DNA from: Lysobacteraceae bacterium PS02065
GTDB taxonomy: Bacteria > Pseudomonadota > Gammaproteobacteria > Xanthomonadales > Rhodanobacteraceae
Assembly (NCBI GenBank): GCA_029959555.1
Contig: JASCPI010000017.1
Location: forward strand, 1-64,000
Direction: 5' to 3'
Length of the DNA stretch: 64,000 bases
The notes under the pieces were generated by a model. It did no database searches and had not been told where the DNA came from. It saw only the letters and a list, made by a program, of their open reading frames with translations. The translations under genes were made by a program, and so were the position numbers. How positions within the stretch are numbered: the first letter of the stretch is position 1; each line of letters begins with the position of its first letter. This document shows positions 55,409 through 64,000 of this stretch, one piece after another.

Positions 55409-56566
55409 ATGGCCGGGACGCCTCCACGCCACCCGCTGCACGGCACCACGCTGCTCGCGTGGCGCAACCTCACGCACGACCGCCCGCGCTTCGTCGTCAC
55501 GCTGATCGGCGTGGTCTTCGCGGTGCTGCTCATGGGCGTCGAGCTCGGCCTGCTGGTCGGCTTCGCGCGCACCACGTCGGGCATCGTCGACCATTCCGGC
55601 GCCGACCTCTGGATCGTGCCGGCCGGCACCACCAACGTCGACATCGCGGGCCGCCTCGACGAGCGCCGGCGCTTCCAGGCGCTGGCCGTGCCCGGCGTCG
55701 CCGCGGTCGATCCGCTCATGATGCAGTTCGGCTTCTGGAAGAAGCCCGACGGCGGCAACGAGAGCGTCGCGCTGGTCGGCGTCGACATCGCCTCGCGGCG
55801 CGGCGGGCCATGGAACCTCGTCGAAGGCCGCGTCGAGGACCTGCAGCAGCAGGACGCCGTGATCATCGACCGCCTCTACGCCGCCAAGCTCGGCGTGCAG
55901 CGCCTCGGCGACACGATCGAGATCAACGCGAAGCGCGCACGCGTGGTCGGCTTCACGCAGGGCCTGCGCACGTTCACGCAGAGCCCGTACGTGTTCATGA
56001 CCCATCGCAACGCGCTCGCGTACTCGAACTACCGGCCCGACCAGACCACTTACCTGCTGGTCACGCTCGCGCCGGGCGCCGATGCCGAAGGCGTGCGCCG
56101 CGCGATCCGCGAGCGCCTCGTCACGGTCGACGTCTGGCACACGGCCGCTTTCGCCCGGCAGGCGCAGAAGTACTGGCTGATCACGACGGGCGCGGGCTCG
56201 GCGCTGCTGCTGTCGGCGCTGCTCGGCCTCGTCGTCGGTGTCGTCATCGTCGGCCAGACCCTGTACGCGACCACGGTCGACCGCCTGCCCGAGTACGCGA
56301 CGCTGCGCGCGATCGGCGCACCGGCGGGTTATCTCAATCGCGTCATCCTCAAGCAGGCCGGCATCAGCGCCGCGCTCGGCTTCGGCGTCGGCACGCTCGC
56401 GGTCTATGCGGTGGTCGCGATCACCGCGTTCGGCAACGTCGCCGTGATCATGCCGGCGTGGCTCGTGCTCGTGCTCGCGCTGCTCACCGTGGTCATGTGC
56501 GCGTTCGGCGCGCTGATCTCGATCCGCCGGCTCGTGCGCATCGACCCGACGAGCGTGTTCGCGTGA
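55409..56566 (+). CDS. ABC exporter permease (DevC-like, FtsX family)
   Basis: 385 residues. One N-terminal membrane helix (VVTLIGVVFAVLLMGVELGLLV), a periplasmic domain (about 45-260), then three membrane segments with the loop LPEYATLRAIGAPAGYLNRVILKQAG and the tail RIDPTSVFA. This single-domain FtsX permease is of DevC/MacB-like exporters, distinct from the large permeases at the other end of the window. It overlaps the ATPase gene (GTGA) and forms a complete exporter with it and the adaptor at 57270. ATG 55409 is 24 bases after lptE, so it may be co-transcribed. Confidence 0.92.
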   Translation: MAGTPPRHPLHGTTLLAWRNLTHDRPRFVVTLIGVVFAVLLMGVELGLLVGFARTTSGIVDHSGADLWIVPAGTTNVDIAGRLDERRRFQALAVPGVAAVDPLMMQFGFWKKPDGGNESVALVGVDIASRRGGPWNLVEGRVEDLQQQDAVIIDRLYAAKLGVQRLGDTIEINAKRARVVGFTQGLRTFTQSPYVFMTHRNALAYSNYRPDQTTYLLVTLAPGADAEGVRRAIRERLVTVDVWHTAAFARQAQKYWLITTGAGSALLLSALLGLVVGVVIVGQTLYATTVDRLPEYATLRAIGAPAGYLNRVILKQAGISAALGFGVGTLAVYAVVAITAFGNVAVIMPAWLVLVLALLTVVMCAFGALISIRRLVRIDPTSVFA

Positions 56567-57273
56567 GTGCCGCGCCGACCGTGCGTCTCGAAGGCGTCGG
56601 CGTCACCTATGGTGAAGGCGCCGCCGCGCTGCGCGCACTGGCCGGCGTCACCCTCGACATCGCGGCCGGCGAGGTCACGCTGCTGCTCGGGCCGAGCGGT
56701 TCGGGCAAGACCACGCTGCTGCAGGTCATGGGTTGCCTGCTGCGGCCCACGCACGGTCGCGTGCAGCTGTTCGGACGCGCGCTCGACGGTGCCACGCCCG
56801 AGGCGCTCGCGGCGTTGCGGCTCGCCCATGTGGGTTTCGTGTTCCAGCACTACAACCTGTTCCCGACGCTGCGCGCGTGGGAGAACGTCGCGATCGCGCT
56901 CGACCTCAAGGGACGCACGCCGCCCGCGCAGCGCGAGGAGGCGATGGCGCTGCTCGATCGCCTCGGCCTCGGCGACCGTGCGACGCATTTCCCGTCGGAA
57001 CTGTCGGGCGGGCAGAAGCAGCGCGTCGCGATCGCGCGCGCGCTGGCCGGCACGCCGGGCCTGATCCTCGCCGACGAGCCGACCGCCGCGCTCGACAGCC
57101 GCACCGGGCAGGGCGTGGTCGCGACGCTGCGCGAGCTCGCCACGCGCGAAGGCTGCGCGGTCGTGATCGTCAGTCACGATCCGCGCGTCGAACCGTTCGC
57201 CGACCGCGTGCTGCACCTCGAGGACGGACGCGTGCTCGACGACCGCCGCGTGCGGCGGGATGAGGCATCATGA
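56563..57273 (+). CDS. ABC exporter ATPase (DevA-like)
   Basis: 236 residues. Walker A GPSGSGKT at 43-50, Q-loop in VFQHYNLFPTL, signature LSGGQKQRVAIARAL, Walker B LILADEP with the D-loop TAALDS intact, and switch His in IVSHDPR. GTG start overlaps the permease stop. It energises the DevC-like permease at 55409. Compared with the ATPase at 14016, its D-loop is canonical. Confidence 0.94.
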   Translation: MSAAPTVRLEGVGVTYGEGAAALRALAGVTLDIAAGEVTLLLGPSGSGKTTLLQVMGCLLRPTHGRVQLFGRALDGATPEALAALRLAHVGFVFQHYNLFPTLRAWENVAIALDLKGRTPPAQREEAMALLDRLGLGDRATHFPSELSGGQKQRVAIARALAGTPGLILADEPTAALDSRTGQGVVATLRELATREGCAVVIVSHDPRVEPFADRVLHLEDGRVLDDRRVRRDEAS

Positions 57274-58226
57274 TGGCCATGCGACGCTCCGTTCCGATGT
57301 CCCTCGCCGTGTCGACGCTCGTGCTCGCGCTGGTGGCGTGCTCGTCGTCGAAGGATGGCCCTGCGGCGACGGCGCAGGCTGCGCCCGCGAGTGGCGCATC
57401 GACCCTCGCCGCGGGTGGCCTCGTCGAACCCGCGAGCGAGGAACGCATCATCATCCCGCAGCTGTCCGGGCGTCTCTCACGCGTGCTGATCGAGGAAGGC
57501 GACACGGTCACGGCCGGCCAGCTGATCGCCGAGATCGAGAACGCCGAGTACCGCGCCGCGCTCGCCGCGGCCGCGGCGCAGGTCGGTCTGCGCGAGGCCG
57601 AGCTCGCGCGCGCCGACCGCGAACGCATCGAACCGCTGCTCGCACGCAAGCTCGCGAGCCAGGCGCAGGTCGATGCCGCACGTGCACAGGCCGAGGCCGC
57701 GATCGCCGAACGCGAACGGGCTGCGGCGTCGCTCGCGCTGCTGCGCGCCGGTGCGCGCGCAGAGGATCTCGCCATGGCCGAAGCCGGCCTCGAGGCCGCG
57801 CGGGCCGAACGCGACCGCGCGCAGGCACTGTTCGACAAGTCGCAGATCCGCTCGCCGATCGACGGCCGCGTGCTCAAGCGCGACCTGCGCGAGGGCGAGA
57901 CCGTGGTCGCGCTGTCGCCGTTGCCGCTCGCACGCCTCGGCGACCTCGCGCGGCGTACCGTGCGCGCCGATATCGAGGAGCTCGACATCGGCCGCATCGC
58001 GGTGGGCCAGCGTGCGAGCGTGGCCAGCGACGCGTTCCCGGGTCAGCGCTTCGAGGGCAAGGTCACGCGCGTGAGCCAGCGCATGGGCCGGCGCAACCAG
58101 ACCTCGGGCGATCCGGCCGAGAAGCAGGACGCCAAGATCCTCGAGGCGCTCGTCGAACTCGACGGCGAGCCGCCGCTGCCGGTGGGCCTTCGCGTCGACG
58201 TGTTCATCGACGCGCCGGCGCGCTGA
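57270..58226 (+). CDS. ABC exporter periplasmic adaptor lipoprotein (DevB/HlyD-like)
   Basis: 318 residues. Lipoprotein signal ending LALVAC (Cys24), a lipoyl-like half at PQLSGRLSRVLIEEGDTVTAGQLI, a long Ala/Glu/Arg-rich helical hairpin (about 90-190), the second half at QIRSPIDGRVLKRDLREGE, and a beta-barrel part ending VGLRVDVFIDAP. It is coupled to the ATPase gene (ATGA). The three genes together make a DevBCA-type exporter. Substrate unknown; lipids or glycolipids are exported by relatives. Confidence 0.9.
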   Translation: MMAMRRSVPMSLAVSTLVLALVACSSSKDGPAATAQAAPASGASTLAAGGLVEPASEERIIIPQLSGRLSRVLIEEGDTVTAGQLIAEIENAEYRAALAAAAAQVGLREAELARADRERIEPLLARKLASQAQVDAARAQAEAAIAERERAAASLALLRAGARAEDLAMAEAGLEAARAERDRAQALFDKSQIRSPIDGRVLKRDLREGETVVALSPLPLARLGDLARRTVRADIEELDIGRIAVGQRASVASDAFPGQRFEGKVTRVSQRMGRRNQTSGDPAEKQDAKILEALVELDGEPPLPVGLRVDVFIDAPAR

Positions 58227-58252
58227 CACCGGCACGTTCCTCCGACCACGAT

Positions 58253-58258
58253 TACACT
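58253..58258 (+). promoter_or_regulatory. possible -10 element (TACACT) of holA
   Basis: TACACT lies 6 bases before ATG 58265, predicting a leaderless or nearly leaderless holA transcript. No -35 hexamer at the right distance is clear. Confidence 0.35.
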
Positions 58259-58264
58259 GCACGC

Positions 58265-59287
58265 ATGCCTGCACGCCTTTCCGATCTCACGCGCCTGCTG
58301 TCGGGGCCCGACCTCGCGCCGGTATGGCTCATCGCCGGCGCCGAACACCTGCTCGTGCTCGAGGCCGCCGATCGCGTGCGCGCGCGTGCGAAGGAGCTCG
58401 GCTACCTCGAGCGCGAAGTGTTCGACGCCGATGCGCGCTTCGACTGGAACGAGGTCGCCGCCTCGGGCAGCGCGATGTCGCTGTTCGCGTCGCGCCGCGT
58501 CATCGACGTGCGCCTGCCGACCGGCAAGCCCGGCAAGGAAGGCGGTGCGACGCTCGCGGCGTGGTGCGCGTCACCGCCGCCCGACACGCTGCTGATCGTG
58601 ACCGCACAGGAGTGGAGCAAGCAGCACGAAGGCGCATGGGCCACGGCGTTCGACCGTGCCGGCGTCATGATGCCGGTCTGGGCGCTGCGTCGCGACGAGC
58701 TGCCGGGCTGGATCGGCGCGCGCCTGGCTTCGCGCAAGGTCGAGGCGACGCGCGATGCGGTCGAGCTGCTCGCCGAGCGCGTCGAGGGCAACCTGCTCGC
58801 GGCCGCGCAGGAAGTGGACAAGCTCGCGCTGCTCGTCGGCGGTGGCACGCTCGACGTCGAGACGCTCGAGGCGAGCGTCGCCGACGACGCGCGCTTCGAC
58901 GCGTTCCGCCTCACCGATGCCGCGCTCGGCGGCGACGGCGTGCGCGCGCTGCGCATCGTCGAAGGCCTGCGCGCCGAAGGCGAGGAGGCGATCCCGCTGC
59001 TCGGCTGGATCCTCAACCAGCTGCGCGCGCTGCAGCGCCTGTCGCTGGCCGGCAACGACCTCGGCCAGGCGTTCCGCAACGAGCGTGTCTACGATGCACG
59101 CCAGGCGATCTTCCGCCGCGCGCTCAAGGCCGGCGACACCGCGCACTGGGAGCGCTGCATCGTGCACGCGGGCCGCATCGACCGCATCGCCAAGGGGCGC
59201 GGCGACGGCGACGTCTGGCGCGAGATCGAACGCCTCGTCACGGCGATCGCGTCGCCGCGGCGCGGTGCCGACCTGATCACCCCGTGA
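58265..59287 (+). CDS. holA: DNA polymerase III delta subunit
   Basis: 340 residues. N-terminal RecA-like domain (about 15-140) with PVWLIAGAEHLLVLEAADRVRARAKELGYLERE and the typical AAEQEVDKL-type segment LLAAAQEVDKLALLVGG near 180. The C-terminal collar domain includes PLLGWILNQLRALQRLS. The delta subunit opens the sliding clamp in the clamp loader complex. No Walker A motif is expected in this subunit and none is seen. The stop overlaps nadD (GTGA). Confidence 0.95.
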   Translation: MPARLSDLTRLLSGPDLAPVWLIAGAEHLLVLEAADRVRARAKELGYLEREVFDADARFDWNEVAASGSAMSLFASRRVIDVRLPTGKPGKEGGATLAAWCASPPPDTLLIVTAQEWSKQHEGAWATAFDRAGVMMPVWALRRDELPGWIGARLASRKVEATRDAVELLAERVEGNLLAAAQEVDKLALLVGGGTLDVETLEASVADDARFDAFRLTDAALGGDGVRALRIVEGLRAEGEEAIPLLGWILNQLRALQRLSLAGNDLGQAFRNERVYDARQAIFRRALKAGDTAHWERCIVHAGRIDRIAKGRGDGDVWREIERLVTAIASPRRGADLITP

Positions 59288-59931
59288 CGCGCCCGCTCGC
59301 ACTCTTCGGCGGCACCTTCGATCCGGTCCACGTGGGCCACCTGCGCGTGGCCTGGGAGGCCGCCGAGGCGCTCGATGCCGATGTGCGCCTCGTGCCGGCG
59401 AACGTGCCGCCGCATCGTCCGCAACCGGTCGCGTCCGCCGCACAGCGGCTCGCGCTGCTCGAACGCGCGCTGGCGGGTCAGTCGCGTCTGGTCGCCGACG
59501 ACCGCGAACTGCGCCGCGACGGACCGTCGTGGACGATCGACACGCTCGTCGACCTGCGTGCCGCGCTCGGCGCGGCGCAGCCGCTCGTGCTGCTGGTCGG
59601 TGCCGACGCCTGGGCGGGCCTGCCGACGTGGCGGCGCTGGCGCGAACTGTTCGAAGTCGCGCACCTCGGCGTGCTGACGCGGGCAGGGCAGCGTGCGGTC
59701 GAGTCCGACGAGCTCGCGCATGAAGCTGCGTCGCGCCGCGTGGCCGACCCCCGCGCGCTGCACGCGACGCCGTCGGGCCACGTCGTCGACATCGCCGTGT
59801 CGGCGCTCGATGTCTCGGCCACGCGCATCCGCGCCGAACTCGCCGCCGGACGCGAGCCGCGCTGGCTCGTCGCCGAGGCGCTGCTCGCCGATCCGGCGCT
59901 GCTCGCGCCGTACCGCACGTCGGGAGCGTGA
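59284..59931 (+). CDS. nadD: nicotinate-nucleotide adenylyltransferase
   Basis: 215 residues. The nucleotidyltransferase motif GGTFDPVHVGHL is at 9-20, the adenylate-binding ISxTxIR-type motif is VSATRIRAEL near the C-terminus, and LLVGADAWAGLPTWRRW is conserved. It converts nicotinate mononucleotide and ATP to deamido-NAD. Start GTG 59284 overlaps the holA stop. The genes rsfS and rlmH that usually follow are absent from this window; a minus-strand enoyl-CoA hydratase is next. Confidence 0.95.
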   Translation: MTRPLALFGGTFDPVHVGHLRVAWEAAEALDADVRLVPANVPPHRPQPVASAAQRLALLERALAGQSRLVADDRELRRDGPSWTIDTLVDLRAALGAAQPLVLLVGADAWAGLPTWRRWRELFEVAHLGVLTRAGQRAVESDELAHEAASRRVADPRALHATPSGHVVDIAVSALDVSATRIRAELAAGREPRWLVAEALLADPALLAPYRTSGA

Positions 59932-59944
59932 CGCGCGCGGGCGA

Positions 59945-60706
59945 TCAGCCCGCCGATTTGGCCTTGAGCTTCGCGACCATCGCCTTGAGTACGCCTTGGG
60001 CCTCGTCCGAGAACCACTGGTCGACGAAGCGCTCGTCGGGCGCGGCGGCATCCCGGTCGAAGATCGCGGCGAGTTCGGCGCGCGCGAGGCGGCGCGTCTC
60101 GGCCATCGCGGCCGGCGGCAGCTTGAGCAGATCCTGCAGCCACGCGATCGCGCGGCCGACGACGAGGTCGGTCTCGATGAGTTCGTCGACGAGGCCGACC
60201 GCGAGCGCCTGTTCGGATTCGACCAGCGCGCCGGCGACCATGAGGCGTTCGGCGCGATGGCTGCCGACGAGGCGGCGCAGCGTGGCCTGGATCACCTCGG
60301 GCACGACGAGGCCGACCTGCACCTCGTTGAGGCCGATGCGGAAGGCGCCGCGCGCCATGACGCGGTAGTCGCAGAACAGCGACACGACGGTGCCGCCGGC
60401 CGGGCTGTGGCCGGTGATCGCGGCGACGGTCGGCACCGGCGACGTCGCCAGCGCGCGCCACAGCGCGAGGAAGTCGCGCCACATCGCGGTCATGCCGGCG
60501 CGGTCGAGGGCGAGCAGGGAAGGGACGTCGAGTCCGCCCGAGAACATGCCGGGGCGGCCCGACAGCACGATGCCTCGCGCGCCGTTGCCTGGCGCGGCCT
60601 CGATCGCACGGCGCAGCGTGGCGATGAGCTCGCCGTCGAACGCGTTGACGGGCGGGCGCGCGAGGCGCAGTTCGTGGATCGCATCGTGTTCGAGGATGTC
60701 GAGCAT
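59945..60706 (-). CDS. enoyl-CoA hydratase/isomerase family protein
   Basis: 253 residues of the crotonase fold. The oxyanion-hole region SGRPGMFSGGLDVPSLL and the second backbone-donor segment HSPAGGTVVSLFCDYRVMA are present, as is the helical C-terminus. Catalytic Glu residues of classical hydratases are not obvious: the position in AGGTVVSLFCDYR-IGLNEVQVGLVVP carries Glu in NEVQVG, which could serve. It should act on acyl-CoA esters in fatty acid or amino acid degradation; exact reaction unknown. A TGTAAA on the minus strand near 60736-60743 may be its -10 element, divergent from the fumC promoter. Confidence 0.85.
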   Translation of the reverse strand: MLDILEHDAIHELRLARPPVNAFDGELIATLRRAIEAAPGNGARGIVLSGRPGMFSGGLDVPSLLALDRAGMTAMWRDFLALWRALATSPVPTVAAITGHSPAGGTVVSLFCDYRVMARGAFRIGLNEVQVGLVVPEVIQATLRRLVGSHRAERLMVAGALVESEQALAVGLVDELIETDLVVGRAIAWLQDLLKLPPAAMAETRRLARAELAAIFDRDAAAPDERFVDQWFSDEAQGVLKAMVAKLKAKSAG

Positions 60707-60793
60707 GGTCGGCCTGCGGCGTGGACGGACCGGAACTTTACACGCTCGCCGGACCCTGCCGGCGTGCACGGGCCGGCGGTGTGGCGGGAACGC

Positions 60794-60799
60794 TATAAT
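60794..60799 (+). promoter_or_regulatory. -10 element (TATAAT) of fumC
   Basis: A perfect TATAAT lies 39 bases before the fumC ATG, with an AGGA ribosome site at 60826-60829. No TTGACA-like box is found 16-18 bases upstream (GGCCGG region). The pyrimidine-rich leader CCCCCCTCTTTCCCTCCTCC separates them. Confidence 0.6.
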
Positions 60800-60837
60800 C
60801 GCGACCCCCCTCTTTCCCTCCTCCCCAGGAATCCACG

Positions 60838-62232
<1,395 letters not shown>

Positions 62233-62244
62233 TGCCGTCCGCGC

Positions 62245-62284
62245 GGCGCACCGGCGCGTGCCGTCTGGCACATGCCGGTGCGCC
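62245..62284 (+). terminator. long hairpin after fumC
   Basis: GGCGCACCGGC (62245-62255) pairs with GCCGGTGCGCC (62274-62284); inside it GTGCC (62258-62262) pairs with GGCAC (62267-62271). The two stems stack into one strong hairpin 13 bases after the fumC stop. No T-run follows, so it may be a 3'-end stabiliser or a Rho-assisted end. Confidence 0.55.
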
Positions 62285-62340
62285 CGCGCGCATGACAATG
62301 CTTCGCAATTGATCGCAACGTTTTTCCGGAGTCGGCAACA

Positions 62341-63201
62341 ATGAAGTGGGGCGTTTTCGTGTTGGCTTTCGTGCTCGCGGGTTCCGCGCACGCGCAGAAC
62401 AGCGACATCAGCGGTGCGGATTTCACCAGCGGCAAGGCCAACGGCCGCCTCGCCGGCCTCGGCCGGCAGGCGCAGGTCGCCGACAAGCGCCTGGTCATCA
62501 CGGCGCCACAGCACTGGCACGCGCAGATCGCCGCGGCGGTGAAGGCCGGCGGCAACGCCGAGATCGTGCTGCGCGACGGGTTCTACGAGAACGTGCTCGT
62601 GCGCGTCGAGGACAAGGCCCCGGAACCGGCCAGGCCCGAGGTCGCCGCGGCCCCGGCTGCCGCGCCGGCACCGCGTGTCGAACGCGCGGCCGATCCGGTG
62701 CGCGCGCCGACGCCGGTCACCCAGGCACCGCCTGCCGCAGCGCCAGCCCCGCGTGCGCCCGTGACGCCTCCGTCCCCTGCACCGACGCCTGCGCCTGCAC
62801 CGGTCGCCGCCGCTCCGGTCGCCACGCCGCCGCCTGCACCTGCGGTTGCTGCACCTGCGGCACCGGTCGTCGAGGAGGCCGAACCCGAAGCGGACACGGC
62901 ACCCGCCACGGCCGCTCCGGCCGGGCCGTTCGTCGCCACCGAGCCCGGCGACCTCAGCCCCGTGCGCACGTTCCTCGAGAAGCAGTACAACGGTGGTCGT
63001 CGCATCACCGAGCGCGTCGAGCCGAACGCGCTCGAGATCGGCGACCTGATCTACACGGGCGACGGCGCTGCCGTCGTCGTGCGCCGCGATCGCGGCACGT
63101 TGCGCCGCTTCTGGCTGGAAGGTCCGATCGACCTCAAGCAGTCCGGCATCAGTGCCGAGGGCCGCAACAAGTACCGCCTGCATCGCGCGTCGATGCGCTG
63201 A
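62341..63201 (+). CDS. exported protein with Pro/Ala-rich linker, function unknown
   Basis: 286 residues. Signal peptide MKWGVFVLAFVLAGSAHA, an N-terminal domain (about 20-98) with NSDISGADFTSGKANGRLAG and HAQIAAAVKAGGNAEIVLRDGFYENVLVRVED, a Pro/Ala-rich linker of about 100 residues (about 99-198), and a C-terminal domain (about 200-286) with VRTFLEKQYNGGRRITERVEP and LIYTGDGAAVVVRRDRGTLRRFW. The linker resembles those of TonB-like or LysM-containing proteins that span periplasmic distances, but neither end domain is one I recognise. Start has CCGGAG upstream. Confidence 0.8.
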   Translation: MKWGVFVLAFVLAGSAHAQNSDISGADFTSGKANGRLAGLGRQAQVADKRLVITAPQHWHAQIAAAVKAGGNAEIVLRDGFYENVLVRVEDKAPEPARPEVAAAPAAAPAPRVERAADPVRAPTPVTQAPPAAAPAPRAPVTPPSPAPTPAPAPVAAAPVATPPPAPAVAAPAAPVVEEAEPEADTAPATAAPAGPFVATEPGDLSPVRTFLEKQYNGGRRITERVEPNALEIGDLIYTGDGAAVVVRRDRGTLRRFWLEGPIDLKQSGISAEGRNKYRLHRASMR

Positions 63202-63468
63202 CGCCGGTCCCGCGTGCACGGCGCGCCATGACGCGCGCTCGTGCGACGCGTTCGGCGTGATCCCGGGGACGAGCCGCCTGCCTCCCGAGGCGGCGCGTGA
63301 TCCACGTCGCCCGGAGCGATGCTCCGCGCTGTCGTTCGCCGTCCTGCGCGCCGCGTCCCCGCCAGGGTGCGCCCCTTCCTTCGTGTCCTGGCAAGCCCGT
63401 CGGGCGCACGGGGGCCTCCAGCGCGCGGGGCGTCGATCCGGGCGGCCCGTGGACCGTTTGCTTTCGAG
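63202..63468. other. gap between convergent genes, no gene seen
   Basis: No ORF here has both a ribosome site and protein-like composition; open frames are typical of very GC-rich DNA. The last part before 63530 holds the terminator described next. I see no repeat of the REP families present elsewhere. Confidence 0.5.
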
Positions 63469-63505
63469 CAAAGGAAAACGCCCCGCACATGTCGTGCGAG
63501 GCGTT
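63469..63505 (-). terminator. Rho-independent terminator of the minus-strand membrane gene
   Basis: On the minus strand AACGCCTCGCAC (63505-63494) pairs with GTGCGGGGCGTT (63488-63477), 11 of 12 positions, around loop GACAT, followed by TTCCTTTG. It sits 24 bases after the stop of the gene at 63530. It is the clearest intrinsic terminator in the window. Confidence 0.75.
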
Positions 63506-63529
63506 CTCCGGTGAACCTGCGATCGGGGG

Positions 63530-64000
63530 TCAGGTCGAGGTTTCGATGCGGCTCCGGCGCAACCAGATCGAGGCGGCGATGAGCGCTGCGCCGACGAGCA
63601 CGCCGATCCAGAGTTCCGGCGTCGCGAGCAGGCTGTAGACCGAAGCGGGGTCGAGGCGGTCGAGTGCGAGCGTGTTGCTGCCGCCGTCGTTGAGCCTGAG
63701 CTTGCCGGTGAACACGAGATCGCCGTCGTTGAGCCAGGCACCCGGAATGAGACCCAGCAGCAGGCGGAACAGGATGTCCTTGAGCAGGAAGTCGCGATCG
63801 ATGCTGGGGCCGCCGAGCAGGCCGATCCAGGCGTTGGCGACGTAGACGAGGACCGGGATCAGCACCGCCCACAGGAACGGCTTGCTGCGCGCGAACGCCG
63901 ACCAGAACAGCAGCCAGCCGACGGTCGGCAGCGCCCACAAGGCGTCGACCGGGATCGTGAGAAGCAGGCGCCAGAACAGGCCGATCGGATGCGAGGCGCC
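63530..64000 (-). CDS. ABC-2-type membrane protein, 5' end beyond window
   Basis: C-terminal 156 residues of a membrane protein; the frame is open to base 64000. Hydrophobic segments near WALPTVGWLLFWSAFA, FLWAVLIPVLVYVANAWIGL and a C-terminal helix WIGVLVGAALIAASIWLRR end in a short basic tail. A periplasmic stretch (LNDGDLVFTGKLRLNDGG) separates the last two helices. The pattern resembles C-terminal parts of ABC-2 permeases or of related membrane proteins of unclear function. Without the N-terminus I cannot be more specific. Confidence 0.7.
   Translation of the reverse strand, partial: GASHPIGLFWRLLLTIPVDALWALPTVGWLLFWSAFARSKPFLWAVLIPVLVYVANAWIGLLGGPSIDRDFLLKDILFRLLLGLIPGAWLNDGDLVFTGKLRLNDGGSNTLALDRLDPASVYSLLATPELWIGVLVGAALIAASIWLRRSRIETST

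Noticed and set aside
52041..55427. Minus-strand open frame of 1128 codons opposite leuS and lptE
   Set aside because: leuS carries all class I synthetase motifs on the plus strand. The antisense product has no recognisable domain.

Overview
The window is very GC-rich (about 70%), densely packed bacterial chromosome. The order leuS-lptE-holA-nadD, EmrE/EmrAB-type efflux genes, many tandem MacB/FtsX-type permeases, ECF sigma factor/serine-threonine kinase pairs and abundant REP-like palindromes suggest a gammaproteobacterium of the Lysobacterales (Xanthomonadales), perhaps Rhodanobacteraceae-like. That placement is inferred from gene content; there is no rRNA marker here. I see no tRNA, rRNA, CRISPR array, intact insertion sequence, prophage or replication origin.

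Region 1 (1-20,102) is the most striking. Six consecutive large two-domain MacB/FtsX permeases (ADOP type, the first cut by the window edge) and the decayed tail of a seventh are followed by a single small ABC ATPase. A sigma-54-type response regulator, a small membrane-tethered winged-helix protein, a NtrY-like histidine kinase, an exported (alpha/alpha)-toroid-like protein and a DUF2238 membrane protein come next, the last three joined by ATGA start/stop overlaps. I read this as a multi-permease exporter with its own regulatory operon.

Region 2 (20,103-32,644) holds an ECF sigma factor with a Ser/Thr kinase-TPR protein, an S9 peptidase, a P-loop kinase, a secreted protein of unknown function, a B12-binding radical SAM protein, a DUF4442 protein, and an M28 peptidase next to an EmrE-like SMR pump. 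Non-coding gaps here are full of palindromic repeats: a GGGGTCAGG-type 21-bp inverted repeat, CTCTCCC-type REPs, and a 151-bp REP doublet in three tandem copies.

Region 3 (32,645-44,408) is mostly on the minus strand. marR-emrA-emrB is controlled from a promoter that overlaps a 25-bp palindrome. An RND adaptor-pump pair is coupled to a GNAT acetyltransferase and a SpoU-type RNA methyltransferase with a repetitive disordered N-terminus. A CnoX/YbbN-like thioredoxin and a membrane protein plus XRE regulator pair follow.

Region 4 (44,409-52,097) has a phasin-like protein, an exported amidohydrolase, a second Ser/Thr kinase-TPR protein (non-RD type), a glycosyltransferase and an exported protein of unknown function. 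Region 5 (52,098-64,000) has leuS, lptE, an inserted DevCAB-like ABC exporter, holA, nadD, a divergent enoyl-CoA hydratase, fumC, an exported Pro/Ala-rich protein, and the end of a membrane protein gene with a clear terminator.
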